Part shown: positions 51,988 through 59,263 of the stretch, in pieces
How the letters are laid out: every line of letters starts with the position of its first letter
Numbering within the stretch: the first letter of the stretch is position 1
Assembly (NCBI RefSeq): GCF_019263705.2
Contig: NZ_JADQDK010000001.1
Coordinates: 6,200,001 to 6,264,000, forward strand
Source: Pseudonocardia abyssalis
Lineage (GTDB): Bacteria; Actinomycetota; Actinomycetes; Mycobacteriales; Pseudonocardiaceae
Length of the DNA stretch: 64,000 nucleotides
Direction: 5' to 3'
Notes under the pieces: generated by a model
The model's input: only the letters and a program-made list of their open reading frames with translations
The model's database searches: none
Told to the model about the DNA's origin: nothing
Translations under genes and position numbers: made by a program

Positions 51988-53373
51988 TCACGGAGCAGGG
52001 CTGGACGGCATCGGTTCGGGATCGTCCGGCAGGGCCGACGTCACCCGTCGGGTGGCACGGTGGCCCAGGAAGACAGGTCGGTTGGCGTGCGCGAACAGCA
52101 GCGGCAGCAGCTCCGCGGCCCGGACGGGGCCGTACCAGCCGTGCCGGGCGGGCGCCTCGCCGAACGCGGTGACGCCGTCGGGTCGCACCCCCGGCCCGGC
52201 CACGACCAGCGGGGTGGGGTCGGCGGTGTGCAGCACCCCACCCACCGACGGCGTGGCGTGGTCGCCGGTGACGGCCACGACGGCGCGCCCGGCCAGGTCC
52301 GCGAGCCCGGTGAGGCCGCGGTCGGCCGCTTCCAGCACCTCCCGCTTGGCGTGCGGCCGCTTCGTGTGCCCGGCCTCGTCGGTGGCTTTCGTGTGGACGT
52401 GGACGAACCGCGCGCCGCCGGTGATCAGCTCGTCGGCCGCGGCGAGCCGGGTGGCGAGGTCGGCGGCGACGTCCGGCGAGGCGGCCACGTGCCGCAGCTC
52501 CGTGCCGAGCACTCCGGCCAGGCCGCGGTAGAGCCCGGTCTGGGTCACCAGCGCGCCCGCCACGCCGTTCAGCTCCGTGAACGTCGGGATCGGGGTGCGG
52601 TCGCCGGACCACTTCGTGGTGAGCACGTCGAGCGGGGGCAGACCGTCGGCGGTGCGGCGGGCGTTCACCGGGTGGGCGCGGAGCACGGCGCGGGCGTCGA
52701 GCAGCAGCGCGTTGAGCGTCTCCGCCGTGGCCGTGCCCTCGGGCGAGGTGGGCAGCACCCGCAGCCACGGGTGCCGCTCGGCGAAGAACGGGTCGGAGTC
52801 GGTGACGGCGCCGCTCGCGTGCCCGGCCAGCGTCAGCAGGGCCTCGCCCCTCCCGCGCAGGGCGCGCAGCGTCGCCCCGTGTCGGGCGGCGACGGGGGAG
52901 AGGGCGTCGAAGAGGGTCGTGACGTCGGAGGCGTCGTCCGCCGCGGCCCGGCCGGTGATCCACACCCGGCCGTCGTGGGTGGACGACGCCCGCAGTGCGG
53001 CGTGCGTCACGGCCGTCCCGTACGGCACGTCGAGGCCCGCGCCGACGGCCTCCAGCACGGCCCGGCCCGGGAACGGCACGTCGGCGAACCCGAACATCGC
53101 CCAGTGCGCGAGCTCCGACGCGGGCGCCGGTCCCCACCCGAACGGCAGGTGCCATCCCGACGCCCCGCGCGCGGCCAGCGCATCGAGCACGGGGGTGTGG
53201 GCGGCCTCGGCCGGGGTGCGGCCCCCGAGCTCGGGGACCGGGCGGTCGCCGAGCCCGTCGAGCACCACGAGGACGACGGGGACCCGGTCGTCGGGCAGCC
53301 GCGGCTGGGTCTCGCCGTGGTGGAACGTGCCGTCGGCGCGCGGGAGCACCGCCTCCGGCGGCCTCACCGGCAC
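51988..53373 (-). CDS. ApgM-like alkaline-phosphatase-superfamily phosphoglycerate mutase homologue
   Basis: The 461-residue protein resembles archaeal-type cofactor-independent phosphoglycerate mutase. VVLVVLDGLGDRPVPELGG supplies the first metal Asp and FVHVHTKATDEAGH the His/Asp pair. VVAVTGDHATPSVGGVLH supplies the second metal pair. The usual catalytic Ser region appears as PFGWGPAPASELAHWAMFG. Whether it acts in glycolysis or on phosphonate or other substrates is open. The GTG 53373 start is uncertain; GTG 53367 is close by. Confidence 0.75.
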   Translation of the reverse strand: MPVRPPEAVLPRADGTFHHGETQPRLPDDRVPVVLVVLDGLGDRPVPELGGRTPAEAAHTPVLDALAARGASGWHLPFGWGPAPASELAHWAMFGFADVPFPGRAVLEAVGAGLDVPYGTAVTHAALRASSTHDGRVWITGRAAADDASDVTTLFDALSPVAARHGATLRALRGRGEALLTLAGHASGAVTDSDPFFAERHPWLRVLPTSPEGTATAETLNALLLDARAVLRAHPVNARRTADGLPPLDVLTTKWSGDRTPIPTFTELNGVAGALVTQTGLYRGLAGVLGTELRHVAASPDVAADLATRLAAADELITGGARFVHVHTKATDEAGHTKRPHAKREVLEAADRGLTGLADLAGRAVVAVTGDHATPSVGGVLHTADPTPLVVAGPGVRPDGVTAFGEAPARHGWYGPVRAAELLPLLFAHANRPVFLGHRATRRVTSALPDDPEPMPSSPAP

Positions 53374-53424
53374 CCCGACCGGCGCACGCTCACGCCCCGA
53401 CCCGGGGGACGGGTCGTACGCACC

Positions 53425-53480
53425 CCCGCGAGCCGGGGTCCCGTAGTGCGCGGGTCGGGGTCTCCGGGAGCTCGGGTCGG
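53425..53480 (+). repeat. Short GCGGGTCGGGG-type intergenic repeats
   Basis: CGCGGGTCGGGGTCTCCGGGAG (22 bp) is followed directly by CTCGGGTCGGGGCCGGGGCG. They lie in the 118-bp gap between the phosphatase-superfamily gene and the adenylyltransferase gene and match the 26823 family. Confidence 0.4.
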
Positions 53481-53491
53481 GGCCGGGGCGG

Positions 53492-54031
53492 TCACCGGCG
53501 GGCCGCCATCGGGGCCACGGCGAGGATCTCGGCGAGCAGGGGCGCCACACCCGGAGGCACCGCGTCGTGCCAGCCTGCATCCGCCGCGAGCAGGACGCGG
53601 ACCTCGGTGGCGGAGCGCTTGGCGGCCGGGTCGCCGTCGAGAACGGTCACCGGGTAGCCGCCCGCCACCAGCGCCTCGGCCTTCTGCCGCTCCCAGCCGT
53701 GGTAGGCGCGCACGTACTGCCGGGCGTCGAGCGGGACGTAGTCCGCCCAGACCGTGGGGCGGGTGAGGTCGAACGGCGCGATCGTGGTGCGGTCGGCCCA
53801 CCCGGCCCCGGCGAGTGCGGCGGTCAGCAGCCGGGACCGCTCGTAGTAGGTGAACGGGTTGGCCGCCCGGGTGTGCCGGTGTGCCGACGTGGACTCCTCG
53901 TGGCGGGCCTCGGTGTCCGGGTTCGTCACGGCGACGATCACGTGGTCGCACTCCGCCAGCGCGACGCCGATCAGCTCCAGGTGCTGGTCGTGAACGGGCT
54001 GGAACCGGCCCGTGACGCAGCCGGTCGTCAC
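53492..54031 (-). CDS. Nicotinamide-nucleotide adenylyltransferase-like protein
   Basis: The 179-residue nucleotidyltransferase starts GCVTGRFQPVHDQHLELIG, the GRFQPxHxxH motif of NadM-type enzymes, and ends with RSATEVRVLLAAD, matching the [ST]-x-[ST]-x-[IV]-R signature. It would transfer AMP from ATP to a nicotinamide or related nucleotide. The HxGH motif reads HDQH, so its Gly is replaced by Gln; substrate range could differ from true NadM. GTG 54031 overlaps the acyl-CoA dehydrogenase stop (GTGA). Confidence 0.8.
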   Translation of the reverse strand: MTTGCVTGRFQPVHDQHLELIGVALAECDHVIVAVTNPDTEARHEESTSAHRHTRAANPFTYYERSRLLTAALAGAGWADRTTIAPFDLTRPTVWADYVPLDARQYVRAYHGWERQKAEALVAGGYPVTVLDGDPAAKRSATEVRVLLAADAGWHDAVPPGVAPLLAEILAVAPMAARR

Positions 54032-55257
54032 CGCAGCAGCCCCCGGGCGATGGCGTTGCGCTGGATCTCCACCGTGCCGGCCGGGATCTTCAGGTTGCGA
54101 GCCACCCGGAAGAGCTTCTCCTCCGGCGAGCCCTGCAGGAGTCCCGTGCCGCCGTGCACCTGCACCGCGTTGTCGGCCACCCGGAAGAACGCCTCGTCGT
54201 TGACCACCTTGATCAGGCTGACCAGCCGCGGTGCGTCGGAGTGCAGCGGGATCGAGAACGGCCCCAGCTCGTCGAGCTCGGCCTGCGCGACGAGCGACGT
54301 GGCGCGGGCGGCGTAGACGTCGGTGTCCATGTCGGCGATCAGGTGCTGCACGGCCTGCAGGTCCGCGATCGGCCGTCCGCCGGACTGCCGCGTGCGCGCC
54401 CGGTCGATCGCCCGGTCCACCAGCCAGGAACCCCAGCCGGCGCACATCCCGCCGCGGCACATCCGCCGCCAGTTGATCCACGCCATGGCGAGCGCGAACC
54501 CGTCGCCGACCTCGCGCACCACGTTCTCCGCAGGCACCCGGACGCCGTCGAAGTGCAGCTCGCCGGTCAGGCCGTCGCCCAGCATCGTGGGGATGTCCCG
54601 GCCGCGGGTGACGCCCGGCGCGTCGGCGTCGACGAGGAACATCGACAGCGACCGCGTGCCCGCCCCGGCCTCGGTGACGGCGACGACCTGCAGGACCTCG
54701 GCGAAGTGGGAGTTGGTGATCCATGCCTTGGCGCCGTCGAGGATCCAGTCGGTGCCGTCGCGGCGGGCGCGGGTGGTCATGGCGAGGACGTCGGTGCCCA
54801 CCGAGGTCTCGGTGTTGCAGAACGCCCCGGTGATCTCCCCGGCCAACAGCGGCTCGAGGTAGCGGCCGCGCGCGGCGTCGGAGCAGTGCTCGATGGCGGG
54901 GCTGACGCCCTCGGTCCAGCCCAGCGCGGCCAGGCCCAGTCCGAGGCCGGAGCTGCGGTAGACGTACTCCTCGACGTGCTGCATCTCCACGCGGGAGAAC
55001 CCGTCGCCCCCGGCCCCGGTGGAGATGTGCGGGTTGTAGAGCCCGGCGCGGGCGGAACGTCTCTGGACCTCGCGGCGCGCCGCCCAGACGACCGGGTGCA
55101 TCCGGCCGTCGGCGTCGAGGGCGGGCCGCCACACGGTACCGACGCCCGCCGCGGCGAGCCCGGCCTCCACGGACGCGACCTCGCTGTCGAGGAAGGTGCG
55201 GAAGCGGGTCGTGTAGTCGGTGACGCGTCTCGAAGCGGCCACGGTGCCGGTGGTCAT
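54028..55257 (-). CDS. Acyl-CoA dehydrogenase family protein
   Basis: The 409-residue protein has the family core: AFCNTETSVGTDVLAMTTRA, ILDGAKAWITNSHFAEV and VQVHGGTGLLQGSPEEKLF. The C-terminal signature reads PAGTVEIQRNAIARGLL, with Ala in place of the medium-chain catalytic Glu. A glutamate elsewhere or a non-dehydrogenase reaction is needed. ATG 55257 is 6 nt from a TACGGT -10-like box (55264-55269, minus). It is coupled to the NadM-like gene by GTGA, an odd metabolic pairing. Confidence 0.88.
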   Translation of the reverse strand: MTTGTVAASRRVTDYTTRFRTFLDSEVASVEAGLAAAGVGTVWRPALDADGRMHPVVWAARREVQRRSARAGLYNPHISTGAGGDGFSRVEMQHVEEYVYRSSGLGLGLAALGWTEGVSPAIEHCSDAARGRYLEPLLAGEITGAFCNTETSVGTDVLAMTTRARRDGTDWILDGAKAWITNSHFAEVLQVVAVTEAGAGTRSLSMFLVDADAPGVTRGRDIPTMLGDGLTGELHFDGVRVPAENVVREVGDGFALAMAWINWRRMCRGGMCAGWGSWLVDRAIDRARTRQSGGRPIADLQAVQHLIADMDTDVYAARATSLVAQAELDELGPFSIPLHSDAPRLVSLIKVVNDEAFFRVADNAVQVHGGTGLLQGSPEEKLFRVARNLKIPAGTVEIQRNAIARGLLR

Positions 55258-55263
55258 GATCCG

Positions 55264-55269
55264 ACCGTA
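55264..55269 (-). promoter_or_regulatory. Likely -10 box, leaderless promoter (TACGGT)
   Basis: TACGGT on the minus strand ends 6 nt before ATG 55257. The same TACGGT sequence precedes the start codons at 32753 and 60913. Confidence 0.5.
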
Positions 55270-55417
55270 GCCATCGCGTCCGGGCCGCGATAGCACGCTC
55301 GGCCGCCCCGGCCCGCCACTCGCCCGGGTGATGCCGCAGGCCTGCCGGAACCGGTGGTGGAGGTGCGCGACGATGCACGGCGCCCGCGCGTCGGGATCGT
55401 CGTCCGGATCACCCGGG

Positions 55418-55657
55418 TCAGCCGCCGGAGGAGAAGTCGTTGCCGTCGTCGTCGGTGTAGAGCAGATCGCCGTCGCAGGTACTGATCGATCCGCTGTCGA
55501 AGAACTCGGTCCGGCACTCCGGTTCGCTCGAGGTGCCGCCTCCGCCTCCGTCTCCGCCGAGGAGCGAGGACACGAGCAGGACCATCCCGACGACGAGGCC
55601 GCCGACGAGCAGCAGGATCGTGCGGATGCCGGTGGCGGGTCGGGGGGTGTCGTACAT
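55418..55657 (-). CDS. Small single-pass membrane protein
   Basis: The 79-residue protein has a short cytoplasmic N-terminus, one transmembrane helix (TILLLVGGLVVGMVLLVSSLL, about residues 13-33) and a glycine linker. Its acidic tail carries two cysteines (PECRTEFFDSGSISTCDGDLL) that could form an extracellular disulfide. No family is recognised. A good start context and normal codon use support it as a real gene. Confidence 0.6.
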   Translation of the reverse strand: MYDTPRPATGIRTILLLVGGLVVGMVLLVSSLLGGDGGGGGTSSEPECRTEFFDSGSISTCDGDLLYTDDDGNDFSSGG

Positions 55658-55767
55658 GGCGGGCTCCTGGTGGCTGCGACGTCCGGGGGTGTGCACCAGC
55701 TTCCGGTGGCGGGACCTTCTCGTCTGTGCAGAAGTACCCGTCCACAGCGGTCGCTCGCCGCAGTTCA

Positions 55768-56125
55768 CCGCTCCGGAACCGATCACTACTCCGACCACCC
55801 GGACCCGGCCCAGCCGGAGCAGGCCGTCGCGAAGATCGCGCACCGGTTCCCCGGGCCGCCGGACGCGGCCGTGAGCAGCACCTACGCCGGTTGCTACGAC
55901 GTCACACCCGACTACAACCCGGTGATCGGCCCCACCGGCGTCGACAGGCTGCTCGTCGCCGCCGGCTTCAGCGGTCACGGGTTCAAGACCTCGCCCGCCG
56001 TCGGCGAGCTGGTGGCGCGTCTCGTCGTCGACGGGGGCGACACCTCGTTCCCGCTCGGCCGCTTCGCTGCGGGCACCCCGCTCACCAGCCCGCACCCCTA
56101 CGTCGGCGCGGGAGAGATGCGGTGA
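55768..56125 (+). pseudogene. C-terminal remnant of a FAD-dependent (DAO-type) oxidoreductase
   Basis: About 115 residues match the end of glycine/sarcosine-oxidase-like enzymes: STYAGCYDVTPDYNPVIGPT, then LLVAAGFSGHGFKTSPAVGE and VVDGGDTSFPLGRF. The N-terminal FAD-binding half is missing and no start precedes it. The stop overlaps the following XRE-cupin gene start by GTGA, so the pair was once an operon. Confidence 0.75.
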
Positions 56126-56765
56126 GGCCCGACCACGGACCGGCCGCGCGCGAGGTCGACCGTCCCGCGCCGTCGGACGGACTGTTGGAGCGGGCACCCG
56201 CGGTCCAGGTACGGCGGTACCGTCTCGCCGTCGGAGCCACCCTCGGCGACCTCGCGACCCGGACCGGCATCTCGAAGGCGATGCTGTCGAAGATCGAGAA
56301 CGCCCAGACCTCCTGCAGTCTCACGACCCTGGCCCGCCTCGCCGCCGCGCTCGACGTGCCGGTCACCGCGCTGTTCCGCGGCGCCGACACACCGCGCGAG
56401 GCCGTGTACACCCCGGCCGGGGAGGGTGCGCGGATCACCGCCCGCGGGACCCGTGTCGGCCACTACTACACCCTGCTCGGCTACACCCTGCTCGGCGCCC
56501 TGCGCGGCCGGCACAAGCGCATGGAGGCCCACCTCGTCACGCTCACCGAGCGCCGCGAGGTGTTCCCGCTGTTCCAGCATCCGGGTACGGAGCTGCTGTT
56601 CGTGCTGGAGGGCGAGATGGCCACGGCCACGGCGACTCCGGCTACACCCTGCGCCCCGGTGACGCCCTGCAACTCGACGGCGAGGGCGTGCACGGCCCGC
56701 AGGAGCTGGTGGAGCTGCCGATCCGGTTCCTCTCGGTCGTGGCGTACGGCGACCGCGAGCGCTGA
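56122..56765 (+). pseudogene. Frameshifted XRE-cupin transcriptional regulator
   Basis: The N-terminal helix-turn-helix (VGATLGDLATRTGISKAMLS) and the first cupin strands (FPLFQHPGTELLFVLEGEM) are in one frame. The rest of the cupin (GDSGYTLRPGDALQLDGEGV, then FLSVVAYGDRER and a stop at 56765) is in another. One base is lost near 56620-56630, in a run of CACGG repeats prone to slippage. Regulators of this type control amine or amino acid catabolism, fitting the decayed flavoprotein upstream. Confidence 0.78.
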
Positions 56766-56844
56766 GCCGTCGGTCGCTCTGCGTCGCGGTGGATCAGTCG
56801 ATCGACCGATGTGGACGTGCCGGACGTTCGACAGGGTGGGGTCC

Positions 56845-57123
56845 ATGGGGGGATCCATACCGAGCACGACCGACCCGACCTGGCAGCGCCCCTGCCACGT
56901 CCACGACCCGAACCTCTGGTTCGCCGAGACACCGGCCGACCTGGAGACGGCCAAACGACACTGCGGGAGCTGCCGCATCCGACCCGCCTGCCTGCGCGGA
57001 GCGCTGAGCCGCGGTGAGCCGTGGGGTGTGTGGGGAGGCGAGATCCTCGACCGGGGCGTGGTGGTCGCGGTCAAGCGCCCCCGCGGCCGCCCGCCGAAGG
57101 CCGGTGGCCGGTGGCCGGCGTGA
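56845..57123 (+). CDS. whiB7: WhiB7-type redox-sensitive transcriptional regulator
   Basis: The 92-residue protein has four Fe-S cysteines (Cys17, Cys40, Cys43, Cys49), the GVWGG turn at residues 61-65, and the AT-hook RGRP at 80-83 that distinguishes WhiB7. Length and sequence (CHVHDPNLWFAETPADLE) closely parallel mycobacterial WhiB7. There it activates intrinsic antibiotic-resistance genes with SigA and autoregulates. ATG 56845 gives the usual length; an in-frame ATG at 56809 would add 12 residues. It is the last chromosomal gene before the integrated element. Confidence 0.93.
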   Translation: MGGSIPSTTDPTWQRPCHVHDPNLWFAETPADLETAKRHCGSCRIRPACLRGALSRGEPWGVWGGEILDRGVVVAVKRPRGRPPKAGGRWPA

Positions 57124-57139
57124 GACCGTGACCTCGGTG

Positions 57140-57184
57140 TGGTGCCCTCGGCAGGACTCGAACCTGCGACCTAGAGATTCCGAG
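57140..57184 (-). other. Attachment-site scar: 3' fragment of a tRNA gene
   Basis: On the minus strand this reads as the 3' half of a tRNA. It has a 7-nt anticodon-loop-like sequence, a 5-nt stem strand, a variable loop, a perfect T-arm (GCAGG-TTCGAGT-CCTGC), the 3' acceptor strand CGAGGGC, A73 and encoded CCA. No matching 5' half (GCCCTCG...) lies upstream on that strand. This is the pattern left when an element integrates into a tRNA 3' end. The intact tRNA should lie at the element's far end, right of the window. tRNA identity is uncertain. Confidence 0.75.
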
Positions 57185-57594
57185 TCGGTGTCCCGGGACG
57201 GTGCCGCGTGGTGCCGGACAGTGCCGCTGAGCTGGGCGGACAGTTCCGGCGCCTACGCGACATCTGGCGTCGTTCCTGGCCGTTCCAGGTAGGTAAATGT
57301 GGGATGCGATCTTGAACCGACCCGCTGCGGGGTTCGGCCCACACCTCCCCGGCTCCCTCGTCCTGGCCGCCTTGCTCGTCGCGGTGGTGGTGTCCAGGGT
57401 GGCGCAGCCATCGCGTAGCGACGCCGCAGGCGCCCTGTACTCCGCCGGTGCGACGTGGACGATCAACGGCAGAGGGGCCGTTCCGCATCCTCCTGACCGC
57501 GTCGACCGTAGGTGCTTGTGACGCCACGTTTAGGGCGGCATGATCCACGCCACAGTCCGTGATCTGACGATCGGACTCATACGGAGGTCGGGAA
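57185..57594. other. Element end region without a convincing gene
   Basis: This 410-bp stretch between the att scar and the lipoprotein gene has only short frames with no recognisable product. Several GGTGCCG/CAGTGCCG words just right of the scar could be integrase arm-type sites, but this is speculative. A good Shine-Dalgarno (GGAGGT, 57583-57588) near the end belongs to the lipoprotein. Confidence 0.5.
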
Positions 57595-57960
57595 GTGACG
57601 AGTAGCCGCGTGAGCACCACCAGCATCATCGCTGTGGTGTCATTGGCGCTATTGGGTGGATGTGCAAGTACCGGCGGAAGTGGCGAAGTAGCGGTCGAAC
57701 CGTTGTCACCGCGGCAGGCGGCGGAGCAGGCGTACATGGCAATCATCGTCAATCAAGGTGCCTTGACTTCGACCGAAGCAGATATGATTGCGTACGGTGA
57801 TGCGGCGTGCGAGTTCCTGGCGAACTCATCGCAGGTAAATGGCGCCGCGCAGGGTCGAAGGCTCGCTGAGTCAATGTTCGTCCTTCAGGGCGACGTTTCG
57901 CAGAGTCAGGCGTCCGCAATATTTGGGGCCGCGGAGAACTCGGGCCTGTGTGAGTCGTAG
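57595..57960 (+). CDS. Small lipoprotein, DUF732-like
   Basis: The 121-residue product has a lipoprotein signal (IIAVVSLALLGGC, acylated Cys23). A small helical domain (EADMIAYGDAACEFLANSSQ, then AAENSGLCES) follows, whose two cysteines recall DUF732 secreted proteins. Those are common in actinomycetes and their phages. GTG 57595 follows GGAGGT by about 7 nt. Its codon use is less GC-biased than the chromosome, consistent with acquired cargo. Confidence 0.75.
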   Translation: MTSSRVSTTSIIAVVSLALLGGCASTGGSGEVAVEPLSPRQAAEQAYMAIIVNQGALTSTEADMIAYGDAACEFLANSSQVNGAAQGRRLAESMFVLQGDVSQSQASAIFGAAENSGLCES

Positions 57961-57994
57961 CCAGTCGCTAGCCGTCTGCGGGTGAACTGATCAG

Positions 57995-58084
57995 CAAGGG
58001 CGATCCCGCTGCGCCGGGCGAGCCCCGCCGGGAGCGGAGCGGCAAGGCGGGGTCTGGCCCGGCGGCGCGCGAAGCGCGCCCTTG
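57995..58084. repeat. Compound nested hairpin structure in the mobile element
   Basis: An outer 8-bp stem (CAAGGGCG / CGCCCTTG) encloses two inner hairpins. The first has GCCGGGC / GCCCGGC plus CCCCGCC / GGCGGGG with a small internal loop (58013-58063). The second is GGCGCGC-GAA-GCGCGCC (58064-58080). All stems are perfect. It lies between the lipoprotein and the low-GC nuclease-like gene and could be a terminator, a transfer or replication locus, or a non-coding RNA fold. Confidence 0.75.
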
Positions 58085-58233
58085 ATGATGAAAGAGGTCA
58101 ACGCGGCAACGTGGCGGCAACGGACTTGCGACGGTGCTTCGCTACAGGTGCGGCGAAACCTGCGTCTCGTAGCCCGGACTCGTGGATCTGCAGCCGGCTG
58201 GAGCCTGACAGCCGGGGTATCAGCTCCGCTGGC

Positions 58234-59154
58234 CTACGCCCAACCCAGCGTGTCGCGTGTGTAGACCGATCCAATGATGAGGGCGAGGAAGTTGACAATC
58301 TCCGCGAATAGTTCCGCTGGCATCGCCGCCTCGGCTGGAATGTATGCGGCCTGAAATCTTACGAGTGCGTGGTAAACAGACTCCAGGATAACCGTGTGGA
58401 TCATCTCGGCATCGCTGAAGTCTTCATTCATGTCAGCAAGAAGCAGATTTCCGAGAGGGCTGGGAGAAGGGTCTTCTCGGCGTGACCTGGTGTACTCGAA
58501 GACGATCTCCTGAAAGTCTGCTGAGATCATCCATCCGTCTTTTCCATTGGGCAGAAGCGTCCCGATATCAAACGCAATCTGAGCAAGTCTGTCATACAGC
58601 TCGTGTTGCAGATCCAGAGTTTCCTTGCCGTCAAGCTCTCCTAAAGATTTCAAGTGAGATATCGTTGCGATGTTTCTCATTGCATGGCGGAAGCGGGTCT
58701 TCCATGCCAGAATCTTGACTGCTGGAATATCGAAAGCCTGCCGCTTGTCGAACTTTATGGTTTGGGTTCCCGACTTATCGACGGGGATCCGCTTGGAGTA
58801 ATCGCTACCATCGGGGATCAGGTACCAGCCACAGTCATTTGTGACGTCCCATCGAACTATTACTGCCAAGTCTGCACTCTTCACCCAGCGGGCGAGATGT
58901 CCGTTAGATATTGCGACAGCTTTCGGGGATGCTGAATCGCGGAGTGAGGTTCCCTTGAATCCTTTCACCTGTATCCAGATTTTAGAGTCGTCCATTTCCT
59001 GTTCGATACAGGTCTGAACGAGTAAGTCTTCGCCAAAGTCTTCATTGTTGATACTCGATATGTAGTCCGCCAAAGCGCAGACCTTCATCACGGATACTTC
59101 CGCAAGATGGCCAATCTGCCGGTTGGCGTCCTTTCTGGGTCTGCCACGTTTCAT
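58234..59154 (-). CDS. DUF4365-like PD-(D/E)XK-fold protein with AT-hook-like N-terminus
   Basis: The 306-residue protein starts MKRGRPRKD, an AT-hook-like minor-groove motif. A DUF4365-type nuclease core follows: GHLAEVSVMK (Glu19), EDFGEDLLVQ (Asp43) and WIQVKG (Gln62-x-Lys64), then HLARWVKSADLAVIVRWD and CGWYLIPD. This E-D-QxK layout is the catalytic pattern of PD-(D/E)XK nucleases. The C-terminal 160 residues are helical and unrecognised. The gene is strikingly lower in GC than all backbone genes, so it is recent cargo. A defence role is possible but unproven. Confidence 0.72.
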   Translation of the reverse strand: MKRGRPRKDANRQIGHLAEVSVMKVCALADYISSINNEDFGEDLLVQTCIEQEMDDSKIWIQVKGFKGTSLRDSASPKAVAISNGHLARWVKSADLAVIVRWDVTNDCGWYLIPDGSDYSKRIPVDKSGTQTIKFDKRQAFDIPAVKILAWKTRFRHAMRNIATISHLKSLGELDGKETLDLQHELYDRLAQIAFDIGTLLPNGKDGWMISADFQEIVFEYTRSRREDPSPSPLGNLLLADMNEDFSDAEMIHTVILESVYHALVRFQAAYIPAEAAMPAELFAEIVNFLALIIGSVYTRDTLGWA

Positions 59155-59263
59155 CGGGGCAAAGTACCCGGCTACCAGCAGGTCATGTCGCACAACTCGA
59201 CATGCCGCTGTCTTGGCTGGCACCGGCGCGAGCGGGCGGCGTCGTTCCGGGGTCCGATCCGGC

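Noticed and set aside
57140..57260. A complete second tRNA gene
   Set aside because: The 5' acceptor strand complementary to CGAGGGC and a D-arm are absent; only the 3' part is present.
57297..57521. A 74-codon frame inside the mobile element end
   Set aside because: No family, no ribosome-binding site and low-complexity Arg/Pro content; likely non-coding.
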